Source: Deuterostichococcus epilithicus (taxonomy: Eukaryota; Chlorophyta; Trebouxiophyceae; Prasiolales; Stichococcaceae). Taken from it: a stretch of 64,000 bases of DNA. Shown piece by piece: positions 37,301 to 49,422 of the stretch; within the stretch, counting starts at the first letter, position 1, and the number at the start of each line of letters is the position of its first letter. The notes under the pieces were generated by a model, which did not search any database, was not told the DNA's origin, and was given only the letters and a program-made list of their open reading frames with translations. The stretch covers positions 12 to 64,011 of the forward strand of contig JAVTLE010000004.1 of the NCBI GenBank assembly GCA_033439295.1. The letters are read 5' to 3'. Made by a program: the position numbers and the translations under genes.

Positions 37301-39439
37301 GTGCGGTCGCTGTCAGTTCATGTTCTGCCATCTGTTGGCCACGGTCCCATGTCCTTGCAGGTGCGACGATTGTGTCTTCATCACAGTGTGTGTACGGCAG
37401 CACACTACCTGCTAGGGTGGTTTGACAAGCTGAAGCTCGGCCGAATCTCAGCGTCGATGCCCTCGTGCGCAGGCTCGGCTCGTGTTTGAGGCCGGACAGA
37501 TCAAGGTGAGCTGCTGGCCGGCCACCTCCTGCAGCCGTGGCTGCAAACCAAGAGCGACCTCCTTTGGACACAAGATTCAGGACTCGCTGGAATGCGCAGC
37601 GCCGCTGTCTTGGCGCGCCTTCGTTGGTCCAGGGGAGCTGCGCAGACACTGAACGCATGCTGTGGCGCATGCTGCTGACTTCGAACCTCTTGCCGTTGAA
37701 TCTACGTGCCTTTTGCACTGCCACAGGCGTGCATCGCGCTGACGTACCCAGATCGCATCCACTCCTTCCACCTGAAGCACCTGCAGCAGCCGGGCGGCGG
37801 CGGCGGCGGCGGCAGTGGCGGCGACCCGGCAGCGGCAGGAGAGTCGCCTGCCTGGGGGCCGCTGCTGCAGGCCGTCAACCTGACGGCGGACCAGCGCCGC
37901 GTGCTCATCTGCCTGCGCCGCATGTGCGACGCGTTCTTCTGCACGACAACGGCAATGGAACTCGCTGTGTTCGCCTGTGCTTGCCTGCATCAGGGCGATG
38001 AGGGGTCGTGCTTTGGGCGACGTCGACTGGTGCACACGAGAGTGGCAAAGGGCTGCCACATCAATATGTTATGTTGCTCGAAATGGATGTCGACCCGGTG
38101 GCCGTCCTGTGTACCCTGTGTGTGCTGCCTCAGGTACCTGACCAACCTCGGAGTACTAGTGGCCCGCCGGCGCAGCCTCTCCGGCGCATTGCAGGTGCCG
38201 CTCCTCTGAGATCGCTTCTCCCCAGCTGCGCTGTGCTGTCTCTCGGGCTCGTTCCCTGGCAGAGGCTTCCAGGTCTGCAACTGTCACGCCTCACCAGAGA
38301 CTCCCCCTGAGAGTGCGGCGTCGCCTGCCGTGCTGACAGCGTCGCTGGTGGGTTGGGGAAGGTTCTGCTGCGTCAGCCCGGTAAACTTGCCCGGCCCGAC
38401 CCCTCGGTGTCGCGGCCCACATCTCTGTGCAGGCATGGCTCGCATGCATCGGGTCCGTCTGCTCCTCCACCTCGTTACACCTGCTGCTCCCCGCAGGCGT
38501 CGCTGCCGGGCGGCGAGCGGCATGCGGCCGTCGGCACCGAGTACCTTCAGTCGGTGGCCACGATGGACAAGCTGCGGGAGACGCTGCGCGATGAACACTC
38601 GTTCCTGGTGCAGCTGATGCTGACCATCTGGCGCAGGTGCGGCATGCAGACCTGGAGCATGCCGCTTGCGACCAGACCCACACAGCAGAGCTTCCACTGC
38701 AGGCCCTGAGTGTCCTCCTTCCCTGGTGCGCAGGTGTCTCACGCCATTCCAGGCGGCCAATCTGCACATCCGGGTATGGTGTTGCATGCATGCTCCTCCA
38801 GGTGCCGCTTGGCATTCGGTGCATTCTACTGTGCATGACAGGCTCGCTGCAACGATCGAGAAGACTGACCTCGCAACAACCTCCTGGCAGGCCTACCCAC
38901 AGACGCCAGACATCCTTGCACTCATCAACGAGGTCGCAGAAGAGGTGTGCAGCATTGGGCGCAAGGGTCTTTGTCTCTCTCTGCACAGCCGTTCCTTCTG
39001 TCGCAGTGTCATGCATGGGCATGTTCCGCACGGTTTGACAGGGATGTTGGTTCGTGTGTGCAACCCCAGGCTGGCGAGCCATCCTACACAGAACTGCTGC
39101 GGCAGGGCGCTCACCATGGTACGACCCTCGGTTCACCGGACCGTGCTTTGTCCTGTGGTTCGTGCATCCTGCTGTTCCACGGCTGCAACATGCACTGCGC
39201 TTGCAGGCTTTCTGGCAAACTCATGCACACCTGCAGCCGTTGCTGTGCGGTTCGTGCACAGCAGCTGGTTGACGATGTTCTACCTGCACAATGCAGGGGA
39301 CGGCATGGCGCTGCTGCCGCTGGACACCACTGTGGCCATGCTCCCGTGCAGCCTTGAGGACTTCGGCATCAAGCACGTGGCCTTCGAAAGCGCTTCGGGG
39401 CCCAGTTCTGCCGCTGGTTGTGGGCAACCTATAGCATAG
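34340..39439 (+). CDS. bZIP transcription factor, copy A (YAP-like basic region, long conserved C-terminal region)
   Basis: Fifteen exons join in phase: 34340-34579, 34860-35165, 35454-35564, 35763-35834, 36161-36220, 36590-36745, 37013-37054, 37226-37300, 37473-37505, 37727-37923, 38134-38194, 38497-38636, 38734-38773, 38891-38944, 39070-39118, plus a terminal exon 39297-39439. The product is about 592 aa. The N-terminal 180 residues are Gly/Pro/Ser-rich, as in activation domains. The basic region KEKNRTAQKRYRERQK has the NRxAQxxxR pattern of YAP/PAP1-type bZIPs, and a leucine zipper runs over exons 4-5 (ERVTELAAQLKQLHMEK). After the zipper comes a conserved region with AWWLDAHTRRL, VRPGTPVRLTRKQV, MDEFTALWKEYINAY, then helices ending TIWRRCLTPFQAANLHI. 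By position and helix pattern the last part could be related to the DOG1-type region after plant TGA bZIPs; this is an inference. Confidence 0.8.
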
Positions 39440-39874
39440 ACATCGTGTCGGGCTCATCGCCGAGCTGGCACTGCTGTGGCTAGGACAACAACCATGCGTC
39501 GTATCTGACTCTTTCGCAGCCTCATTCGTGCTGGCGGTCGCGAAATTTGAAAGAGGCCTCTCCCTTTACTTGGTACATGGACACTTTGGAGAAGAAGGGA
39601 ATGGCTTCACGAGCCAGCTGGCGCACTTGAACATCAACAGCCAAGGGTTCACGTCAGGACTACTCATCCCACAAGTTCCTCGCAACAGTCGCTGCACTTG
39701 TAGTGCTGAATCTGCTGGGTGTGGAGGCTTGGCATCCATTCAGTAACTGCCAAATATTGCTGAGTGCCGCGTTGCAGCGCGTCAGACCTCGCCGTTTGCT
39801 TTGTGGGCAGACTCGCGAGTTCGCCGAGCAGGCTGGTACGGCACGGCTGCCGAGGCCTTGCAGTCTGCGTGTGG
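39440..39874 (+). other. Intergenic between bZIP copies A and B
   Basis: About 0.43 kb with no supported gene; it must contain the end of copy A and the promoter of copy B. The short spacing fits a local tandem duplication. Confidence 0.4.
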
Positions 39875-42800
39875 ATGGCAGAAACTCCTTTCTTTCTCGG
39901 GGAGACGCCGGTACCGCAGGTGCATTCGCAGCCAGGCGATTGGGCCTTTCTGGATGTCCCCAGCCTCGACTTGGACGCGCTGCTGCAGGAGCCGCTGTCT
40001 CCAGGCATGCTGGCACACCCGACGGACGGCAGTCTGCTGTTCACCTCGCAGCCCGACGCGCATGACAACGCACCCACCAGCACTGGGGTGCGCGCCGGCG
40101 CCTTCCGCCGTGCCGATGCACCATATCGCATGGCGCTGCCGGGCCAAGCTGGCAGATCCAGTGTTCTGAAAGCGCTCTCCGCTCGCATGCATCTTTAAGG
40201 CTGCCGGTATGGAGATCAAGTTGCTAAAAGCTGTCATCTGACACTCGCTGGACAGTGTGCCATGACCGCTGTTAATGAGGGCGTTCACGCCCTTTAACAC
40301 TTCTGAACTCCGGACGCAGGCCAGCACATTTGACGCCATGTACGGCATGCGGATGCCGGACACTGCCATGCCGCCGGCGCCGCAGCAAAGCGGCCACGCA
40401 GCCGCCAATGGCCTCACAAGCTATGGGACAGCCGCCACCGCAGCATGGGCTGGCGCCGCGCCGCCGCAGCTGATGTCGGCGCCGGACGAGGACAGCCAGT
40501 ACACGACTTATCAACAGCCGCCAATGTACCCAGACGCAGCCGCGGGCGTCGATTTGGATCGCTCCAGCAGTGGCGCCCGGGCCTCGACCTCCAGCCAGGA
40601 CGATGCCCTGCAGGCAAGCCGTTTGTTGGGTCAGTGATTGCACAGGAAAACCGCCGAGCTGCAGCAGCAGCAGCAGCGCAAGCTGCAGGATGGTGGCCGG
40701 GCCGCAGACCTGCAGCTCCCTCGGCCGCATGTCGCAGCTTTCTGCGAGCCCGCCGGTCATGGCGTACCCGCGCAAACCACCCGCGCGCACCGCTATCACA
40801 AAAAACCCAAAAAACGCAAAAAAGCAAAACAAAGCAGGCGTTCCCGAGTTGGAAGGGGGCTGAAGATGTCGTGTCCATTGCTGGTGCGCTGGCCGCAGGG
40901 GGCGCAGTCCGGCGGCGGGAGGCACACCAAGGAGGAGGTGGCGAAGGTCATGGCGGCTGCCGGACGCACAAAGCAGCACAACAGGTGTGCAGCAATGTGC
41001 ACACGTGAGCAGCGCCGGCAAATCAGGGTTGGTATTGTGCACAGACCTGCACCACAGTCAGGCAGTGCCGTGCTGCACTGTCACATCCCCCTGAAGATGC
41101 AAGCGGGCACTTGCACGATTGGGAACAATGCCGCAAAACTGCCTGCTTTGCAGGTCTGCGCAGCGACGGTATCGAGAAAAGCAAAGGGTGGGTGGCTCTG
41201 GCAATGGCTGCATGTCCCCACTGTTTCTTCCGCCCAGAACTGCCAGCATGCGCAGATGAGCTGTTCCCGTGTGCAGTCTGCCTCGTATCTGTACATCTGA
41301 CCCTCGTCTGTGCCGCTTCCGCAGACCAGATTGGCTGAGTCTGACCAGAAGGTGGCGGAGTTGACAGAGCAACTACGAGTGGTCCACATGCAGAAGGTGG
41401 GCTGGTCTGTGTCGCTCTTGCTTTGTTTGCAGGGGTTTCATGGCGGCATTTGCCATACACATACCGGCCCGGTGCAGCAGGGGGACTGGGCAGGGACCTC
41501 GATGCATTGCGCCTGGCGGCCTACTGCTGCCTTCTTTAGTCAATTCCAGATCCGGCTGCCCTCACGTCGCAGGAAAGCCTGGCACTGCGCAACTCGCTGC
41601 TGGAGAAGCTGGTGACCATGGGCACGGCGCAGGCGAGTCTGTCGCCATTACTGGCTGTAAATTTTGGTCGGTGTGCAAGGGGAAGTCCGTTTGAGAGATG
41701 CGGGCAACACGTCTTTGGTTGCGCGCTTGGGCTGGCTTCGTTGGCCGCAACCCGCTGGGGGCGCTTCCACGGCCACTTGAGAGTGCCAATGCTGCTGGGG
41801 AGACCGGCTCGCCGCCGATGCGACTGACTCGCCAAGTCTTTCGGCGCGGCACCTGCCAGCGCACGTGGCCAGTGGCGCTGGCGCAGGACTCGCTGCTGAC
41901 CTGGTGGCCAAACCGCCCCACCTCCGATGCCTCATGTGCTCCGAACTCCTGGCGGTCCAGGCGGCCAGCGGCGGCGCGACGGTGGTACAAGAGTCGTCGA
42001 GGGCCTGGTGGCTGGACGCGCCCACGCGGCTGCTGCTGGAGGACATGATGGGAGTAGGCCCCGTGCTGAGACTGACCGTGCGGCCGGGCGCCCCGGTCAC
42101 CATGACCCGGCAGCAGGTGCACCGCCACGCATTTGGGCACCTGGTGGCACTTGTGGTCGCTGCACCTTCCACCTTCCGCACATGTTCCCTTCGAGCGCCG
42201 GCATGGACGCACGGCACAGGCCCCGGTGCGGCATCTGCACGCTGCAGCACACAGCAGCCGGCCGTTGCTGATGTGCAGGCAGACCCTGCAGCCATGTGCT
42301 GCAGCGCTCCTCCTGTCAGATCTTGGGGCGTGGCCTTCTGTCTGCTGGGTAAGCGGCTGGTGCTGTGCTGCTCACAGCATACCGTCAGGCTGCCCTGATG
42401 CACCCTGAGCCCTTCCGCTGGCTGCGCCCCGCAGGTGGAGGGGATGCCAGGAGAGGCCTTCCAGGCCCTGTGGCAGGTGAGTCGAATGCGTGCTGGCACA
42501 GACACACTCATGTTGTCCTCTTGAAGCTGCGCAGCTGCTGATGGGGCGTCACCCTGTCACATGGCTCTTCGAGCACACTGAGCACATGAACTTCATGGAC
42601 AACGCGGCGGAAAGCAAATGGCAGGAGCTGGCGGCATGCAGGGTTGTCAAAGCTGACCGAGTGTGTGTTCCTGCGTCCGCAGGAGTACATCCATGCCTTC
42701 GCAGAGCAGCTGCTGGCGTGCAGCGGCAGCGGCGACGCCACACCCGCCAACAAGCGCCTGGTGCACTGCTCGCCTTCTTCAAACCACGAAGATCCCCTCT

Positions 42801-44885
42801 GGCAGCAGCATTGCGCTGTCGTGGGCAGTGCAAATGCATGGCTGGCGCTCAATTTGCAGGGGCGCAAGCTGAGTCGGCGCATGCCACACGTGTTCGACGA
42901 ACACACTATCGCTCTGTGCTCTTGCCCTGCATAGAGTCAGGGCCAGTCAGGTGTGGCCTGGCTACGGACTAGCTTATCGTGTCTCGGATCACAACGCCTG
43001 CTGCTGTGATGATGCAGGAGGAGCTCCTCCACGAGGCCTGGCGGCTACAGGTGTGCCTCCACAGCAGCATGTCCACGAATGCCGCTACTTGCCGCCGCGT
43101 CTTGGTGCTGACTACAACATGCGACTCTGTGTTGTACGCACTTTCCTGCCCTGCTGTGGGCAACCACCAAATTTGAGAGGCCAGTCCAGTGAGCTTCTCA
43201 GCTCTGAAATTAACAACAAATTAAACAGCGCACCGGCCGGTTCCATACCTGAGCAGCAACTCGAAGGCGCTGCAAGCTTATGCCTGCAAGTGGAACACGT
43301 GCAGGGCTAATGGGACCAAACAATGCTGTGCGCTCTACGCTGCAGGTGACCATCATGCTGAGCAGGCCGGACGCGGCATCGGCTGCACGGTTGTACCACT
43401 ATGACCGCTCTGCTGAGGCCACGGGCCGCCTGGGCGACATGCTGCGCGCGCTCAACCTACGGCCGCCGCAGCGGAAAGCGCTGCTGTGCCTGCGCAAGCT
43501 GTATCTGCTGAACCTGGGCAGGTGCGCGGTTGTGGCATCGGCAAGCACTACCATGACTTGAGAATACCTGCAACCATGCGAGAGAGGGGTGCTCCGAATG
43601 CGATGCGGGGCAGCCCGCGCAGGCTTGCTGTGCCTGCAGACTCTGTGCAGTTGCGGCCGGCGGCCGATTGGTCGGCATGGGGCCGCTGGCACAGGTGCAG
43701 CAATGAGGAAGCGGCGTCATGACAGGAAGGGCTGGTGTTTGGCCAGGTTGCTGCTGCATGCTCATCTTTGTCTCAGCACGCCAGGCCTGTTGCCGAGCAG
43801 TCATGCGACCTTCTGCAGCTGCCTGATCCCAGCGTACGTTGTGAAGGGCATTTGGTGTGTGTTCTTTTGCAGCCTGGTGGTGCGGCGGGAGCGGCTCATG
43901 AAGACGCTGCAGGTGCGGCGCCGGCCCTTGTGCCTGTGCCCTGCAGCCGTGCTGCGGCTGCAGCCGGCTGTTGCTGTGGGGGCAGTGGTGCTGTGACGGC
44001 GACAGCCCAGGAAGGACAGCAGTCGGACCTCCATTCCTGCCACAGCTGCAGCGACCAGGCTCCGATGCGGCTGTGCGCAGCCGAGCTGTGAGAGTGCGAC
44101 GTTCATCGTCTGGTGTTCACACAGGGGCTGGCGACGGGCGAGCGAGATGACGGCCTCGCCGGCGTCGTCGTCGTGCAGGACCTTCGGGCCGCGCTGCGCG
44201 AGGTGCGGCGGTGATCCCTGTGCATGCATCTTCGGCTGTGTTGCGAGACGGACGTGTGAGCCACGGGGCTGGAGGACGGCGAAACGCTGCGGCTGGTCGA
44301 GGCCGTGCAGGTTCTGGAAACCAGACGGCACCACCAAGAGCGTGTCCCCTTGCCAGCCACGCAGTGCCTTGCTGCTGTGCGCACGGCGTTTCAAAGCTGG
44401 GCCGCAGCATCGCTGACGGCGCTGCGCCTGGCTCATGATGCAGGAGCACTCGCTGCTGTGCACATTTGCGCTTTCGGTGTGGCGGCAGGTGCTCACACCA
44501 TTTCAGGCTGCCAGCCTGTACCTACAGGTAAACCACCATTCTCTTTGCCCAGCCGCACCTGCTGTCCGCATTGATCTGCTTGTTGCGCGTTTGTTGAGCT
44601 TCTTCCGACCCCTCGTCCCAAAGCTCAACATCGTTGCAAGGGCTGTGCGGCCGGGGCAACTGCCATCGTCCTGCGCTGCAGACGCTGCCAGGAAAGCACC
44701 CCGACATGCTGGGAATACTGGGGGAGCTGGCGGCGCAGCACGGCGACTCGCCGTACGCGGAGCTGATGGCGGAGGGGGCCGTACTGCCGGCCGACAAGCT
44801 GCCGCCGCTGGGTGCCGCACTTGCAATGTTGCCGCAGTATATGGCGGACGGCGGCTGCTCGTGTGGCGCCAGCAAGGGGTCGTAG
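39875..44885 (+). CDS. bZIP transcription factor, copy B (tandem paralogue)
   Basis: Exons: 39875-40087, 40320-40613, 40899-41027, 41325-41396, 41573-41632, 41961-42116, 42435-42476, 42683-42760, 43018-43050, 43346-43521, 43873-43912, 44125-44202, 44444-44527 and 44682-44885. The product is about 552 aa. Exons 4 to 7 and 9 have exactly the lengths of their copy A counterparts (72, 60, 156, 42 and 33 nt). The basic region reads HNRCAAMCTREQRRQIR: it keeps Asn-x7-Arg and the AA of classical bZIPs but has few Lys/Arg. The zipper is RLAESDQKVAELTEQLRVV. The C-terminal region follows with AWWLDAPTRLL, VRPGAPVTMTRQQV, GEAFQALWQEYIHAF and VWRQVLTPFQAASLYL. The N-terminal half is unrelated to copy A in detail but equally Pro/Ala/Ser-rich. 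Introns after exon 2 (40614) and exon 5 (41633) start with GC. The 3' end of exon 3 (donor GTTGGT) is the least certain border. Confidence 0.75.
40797..40836 (+). repeat. A-rich tract in intron of bZIP copy B
   Basis: Runs of five to seven A interrupted by CCC, CGC and GC. The frame is open into the following exon and would encode a Lys/Arg-rich stretch, so a longer alternative third exon starting near 40711 is possible. I treat it as intronic because copies A and C have no counterpart. Confidence 0.5.
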
Positions 44886-45261
44886 TATGTGGCAGGCGGG
44901 ACGCAGCAATCGGACGCGAGAGCAGCTGCGCGTGCTCTTGACCTGGCAAAGTCAGGCAGCGCCAGCTGCAGTGTATGATTATGTAACCTTGAGGCCACCT
45001 GCGCACATTCGCGCCCGCTGGCGCGTTACCGCATCGCTCGATCCTTGCGCTCTCAGAACTGCGCTCTGTTGCCCGAGTTTGCAAACACGGCGTTTGCAAA
45101 AGCCAGTCTATATCAAGAGGCATCGTTCCGCAATACCGAGATCTTCTGCCTAGCCGGTCTTGTGCACTTGAGTTGTACCGGGAGGGTTTGCAACGCTTGC
45201 TAGCCATATTTTTGACTTGATCTGAAGCTAACAGCCCTTGTTCTCCATCTCAGCCTTCGCA
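44886..45261 (+). other. Intergenic between bZIP copies B and C
   Basis: About 0.38 kb, no gene visible. Confidence 0.4.
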
Positions 45262-48163
45262 ATGGCGGGGCAAGTGGCATCGCCATTTTTAGGCAATCCG
45301 TGGAAGTGTGGAAACCTCAATCCTACGTTCCAGGAGCAGCTAGCAGCTGAGCCTTCGCCTCTTGAGTACAGTGAAGGCTCTGGGCCAGGCAGCACCGCCC
45401 AGGTGGGCGGTCCCGGTGTGAGAGACCGTCACACGGTCCAAGAGCGCTCCTCCTGCCAGCTGTAGTAATATGTGCACGCATGCCCGCCCGGGTGCGCCTG
45501 ACGATCTTCGCAGCTAATGAAGACAATAAAAAGAGTCTGCATCAGAGACAGCAGGTGTCAGAGATACACTGGAGTGCACTGGCTTCACACCTTCTGCTGA
45601 CCCGCACCCATCACTTACATATTATTTTCCGGCTGCTGCGGGGTCTTACTCACACCATACCCCGTCAGATTCTCAGAAGTTCATCGGCATACTGTTGGGC
45701 CTGCCCGAGAATTCGTGAGCTGGACCGTGAGCTGCGGGCAGTGGGCATGCGTGGCAGTGGGGACGGCAGCGATGCTCCAACGCCTGACGCCAGCATCGCC
45801 GTGTCTTGGAACTCTGCAGAACGACCATGCGGGCGACACGGGTGCAAGCCATGTTAGGCAGTGGAGAGGACAGCCGCTGCGGCAGAGCAGTGGTTGGGCC
45901 GGCAGCCAGGTGCCGCAACAGGCGGCAGCAAATGGGCCGGATGCCTGCGCCACCACGCACGATGTACTTCCAGAACCGGTGAGAATGCTGGCTTGCGGCA
46001 GTGCAGCCTGTGACAGCGTCATTGCCGCCGACACGTTGCGCTGTTGGCGCCGCATTGGAGCCCTGCAAAGCAGTAGTTAGGGAGGCAGGTGGCTGCTGCG
46101 CTGGGCTGTACTCCCGTGGCGCAACCAGCGCCACCACCGCATGCTACTGCCGAGCAGCCAGTCCGAGCGACCAGTGCCTCCTGAGCAATGTTAACGCTGC
46201 TGGTGCGTAGAGCGGCGACCGTGGCATGCCGCCCGCGACCGGCGCCGCTGCCCGCACAAAGCCAGCGAGGACGGCTCGTCAGATGTATCGCGAAAAGCAG
46301 AAGGTGCATGCAAAGATTTTTGAGGGTTCGGGATTCAGAGGCTGTGTTTTCTGATTGACTTGTGCTCCTGTGCGACTTGCATGCTGCTGCAACTGCCATC
46401 ATGGCCGTGATGGGATGGTGACCGTCCATGCCTACTGCCTTGCGGGGACCAACCGCCTGCTCATCAGTGCACGCATGGCATTCGGCTGCCGTGACAGGAG
46501 CAGCTGCAAGGATTCTGAGGCAGCAAGGTTGTTGTCATCCACTTGGAACGGAGATCATCATAGACCTTACTTGGACAGAGCGCAGTTTCACTGCCGCAGG
46601 AGCGGCTGCAGGTCTCGGAGGAGAAGGTGGCGCTGCTGACTGCAGAGCTGGAGAGGCTGCGAATCCGGAAGGTGAGGCTCACAGGGTACCTGTAATGGTT
46701 GGCGTGTCGCCGCCGTCTGCTTGCTAATATAGCAGCTGCGTCTGAGGCGTGGCAGCCACAGCACGGTGCGTGACGACATCTTCGTCAAGGTGCTGTGCTG
46801 TCTGAAGACAACGCCCGGACGGCCTCACAGCGCCGAGCTTCTGGCTGCTGCAGGACAGCCTGGCACTGCAAAATGCGCTGCTGGAGAAGCTACTCCAGTC
46901 GGCAGCAGGGTCGGCCAGCGCAGCCGGCGCCTTGACAGGTACCTTCATTTCCCGTGCAACTAGCCACTCCGACTCCTCGAACCTGCATGTGCTGGTATGC
47001 GCGTCCAGGAGCATGTGCAGCGCACCCCTGCTCCCAGCCAGTGCGGAAACGCGCGCTCTTGCTGCGGTCCAGCCGGCCTGGTGAGCTGCGCCGCATGGTG
47101 AGCTGCGTCAGCGCTGCACTAGGCTCATGTTCGCCTCGCTGCACCAACATCGAAGCAGGACGAGGCTCCAATGTGCTGTGCCAGCGCAGAGGGGGACCAG
47201 GCCTGGTGAATGGATGTCAATACGCGGCGGCCGATGGAGGACATTCTCGATTTGCGGGCGAGGATGATGTTCAGTGTGGACCCAGAGCGGCCCGTCACCC
47301 TCGCCCCCAGGCAGGTTCTCTGTTGTATAAGGGCACCTCAGGCACAAAGAACCCAGCAGCTTCTTAGACGAGCAGACCCTGCAGGGCCGGAGACGGCCGA
47401 CAAGTCTGGACTTGAGTTCGCCCATAGCCCATGTCTGCTGCGATTCCGCTGCATTGCAGGGCTCACGTGACTGTGCGCCCTCAAGTCCCTGCGGCATTGC
47501 AGAAATGGCAGTAGCAGGGCGGCTTCAGGGCAAACACTGATTTGCATGTTGAAGTGTCGCAGGTGTAAGCCATGGACGTGAGAGAGTATCCGCGACTTTG
47601 AGGGTGGTATGTGTCGGCATTTGGGGGAGCGCCGCTGGCGATGCTGCAGGAGTACAACCCCCAGCCGGCGGCGACCGGCCGCCTTGTGCGCGCTCAGCCC
47701 GTCCGAGGTCGACCTCACAGGAGGCCTGGCTTGGCTGAGGTGCGTTCAGTGCATGCAATCTCGAGCAGGGTGCCCAGCCTGAAGCAGGCTGTGTCTGCCA
47801 TGCTGCACTGGGAAGCACGTGCAGCTCCTGCCGCGCCGCTTCAGCCATGCATTGTCAGCCACGCCCCTGGCGGTTTCGACTGCTGCCCGCCTTCAGTCTT
47901 CCTGCTTGCGCAGGAGCAGCTGCAGCTGGAGGGCTGGAGGATTCATGCCTGTTGGAACCCTACCGCGCTGCTGCCGCCCGGCCGCAAGCGCTACCTACCC
48001 CTAGGTGGGGCCGGCGGCTTGCGGCGTTGAGCTACTGCAGGCGGTCGCACTGCGGTCGATGCAGCGAAGCGCTGCTGGGCCTGCGCAAGCTGAGGATGCT
48101 CCGCCTGGGGCAGTGCGGGACCCGCGGGAGCGGTTCGTGCGGGTGCTGCACTCCTATCCATAG
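45262..48163 (+). pseudogene. bZIP copy C, decayed tandem paralogue
   Basis: Recognisable exons in the same order as A and B: 45262-45402 (start MAGQVASPFLG), 46211-46303 (basic region KPARTARQMYREKQK), 46600-46671 (ERLQVSEEKVALLTAELERL, 72 nt as in A and B) and 46854-46938 (DSLALQNALLEKLLQ). An exon ending at 47314 (MDVNTRRPMEDILDL then PERPVTLAPRQ) and fragments at 47650 and about 48022-48163 follow. Decay signs: the invariant basic-region Asn of copy A is Ala. The second Trp codon of the AWW motif is TGA at 47207-47209. In the ELLQAV block the frame shifts near 48066 and back near 48105. The last third of the A/B proteins (EHS...TPFQ onward) is absent. Sequencing error could explain one defect but not all. 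A short bZIP-only product ending before the TGA remains conceivable. Confidence 0.7.
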
Positions 48164-49422
48164 GTAAACTCGCTTTCGTCGCAGCGTCTCGTAGCGTGGT
48201 GCATGTAGGGCGCCGCCAGCAAGAGTGTGCCGAAGTTTGCGCCGTTGCAGCGCGGCCAAGTGGCTGTGATGCGCAGACTACCTGGTGTGTGACGCCTTTC
48301 CTTTCCTGAAGCTGCCGCTGCCTGCGTCTGGGCTCCATGTGCGGCCTTCTGTGCATCTTGCGGTGCATAGGGTCTCCAAGGCGATGCTGGCGCTCTGTGA
48401 ATCGCAGCCGAGGTGTTCGCTATGTAGCGCCTGAATGCAACGTCTGTTGCCGATCAGGAGAGCAGCAGCAGCAGCCGCGGCGGCAGCGGCAGTGGCAGCG
48501 GCGGCACGCCGCCCCACCACCCTGACGACGCGCTGGGCCTGGAAATGGCAGGCTGAAACCGGTCAGCAAGGCGACTGCTGAGCCGCAGGGCATTTTGTGC
48601 GAGGTGCACAGGTGCCCACTCCATGTCTCCGCACGCACCTTGTCGTCACACCCGTAACTCTCATCAACCTTGCAGCAGCACGTCCCAGTGTGAATCACTA
48701 AACCCAACCCTGAGCCTGGTTACTTCGTGCCCCGGCGATTCTGTGGTTGGCGCCAAAGACCGTGCTTGGCTGTAATGTCCTGTCATTGGGCCGGGTGGCT
48801 ACCCTGGCATGCAGCCCTGCACAGGCTGGTCCAAAGCGTTGATGTCATGCATGCTGTCGTACGGCTGCTAGGTAGGGCTGCTGCCATTTGAGCGCCGCAA
48901 AGGGAACTTCCCCATCAGAGGTGTGGTGTGTTGGCTGCATGCTGTAGGCTCGCTGCCATCGATGGATGGCGTACGTGGATACGTGGAGCGAAGGACAGTT
49001 GCCGGCGGTGTACATGCAAACACTACAGGGCAGGATGGGATGGCCGCTTCAACTATCTGCGGTGGGACACCGCAATGCGGGGCTGGCACCAGCTTGTTCG
49101 ACTGTGTCCCTACCACACCACCGGCAGGCCGAGTTGATAACGACAAATGTTGTTACACATAAAACCATGGATGTTTCAACATCTGACATCTGAGTATCTA
49201 ATTTCGAGAGGATGCTGTTTGCGCAACAAATATACACGCACGTGTTTCTTTTGCATCTCGCGGCAACCATTGACAACAAAGCACTCAATAATGTTTGAGC
49301 TCAAGATCAGTTCGTCGCAGACATGGACGAGATCGAGCTCCTTGTGCCCGTAATGCCAAACAGGCCAGATGCCATGCGAAATCTCCAAGCACGTCTGGTG
49401 CATTGCCAATGGTCCAAGTACC
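48164..49422. other. Intergenic, 3' of bZIP copy C and of the minus-strand membrane gene
   Basis: Convergent region without a supported gene. A short GGC/CAG-rich patch lies at 48465-48515. GC content falls from about 49.1 kb onward. Confidence 0.4.

Noticed and set aside
40614-40898. A longer third exon of bZIP copy B using the Lys/Arg-rich tract as a basic region
   Set aside because: The frame is open, but the basic stretch would lie about 50 residues from the zipper, and copies A and C have no equivalent. The downstream NRCAAMCTR has correct Asn-x7-Arg spacing.
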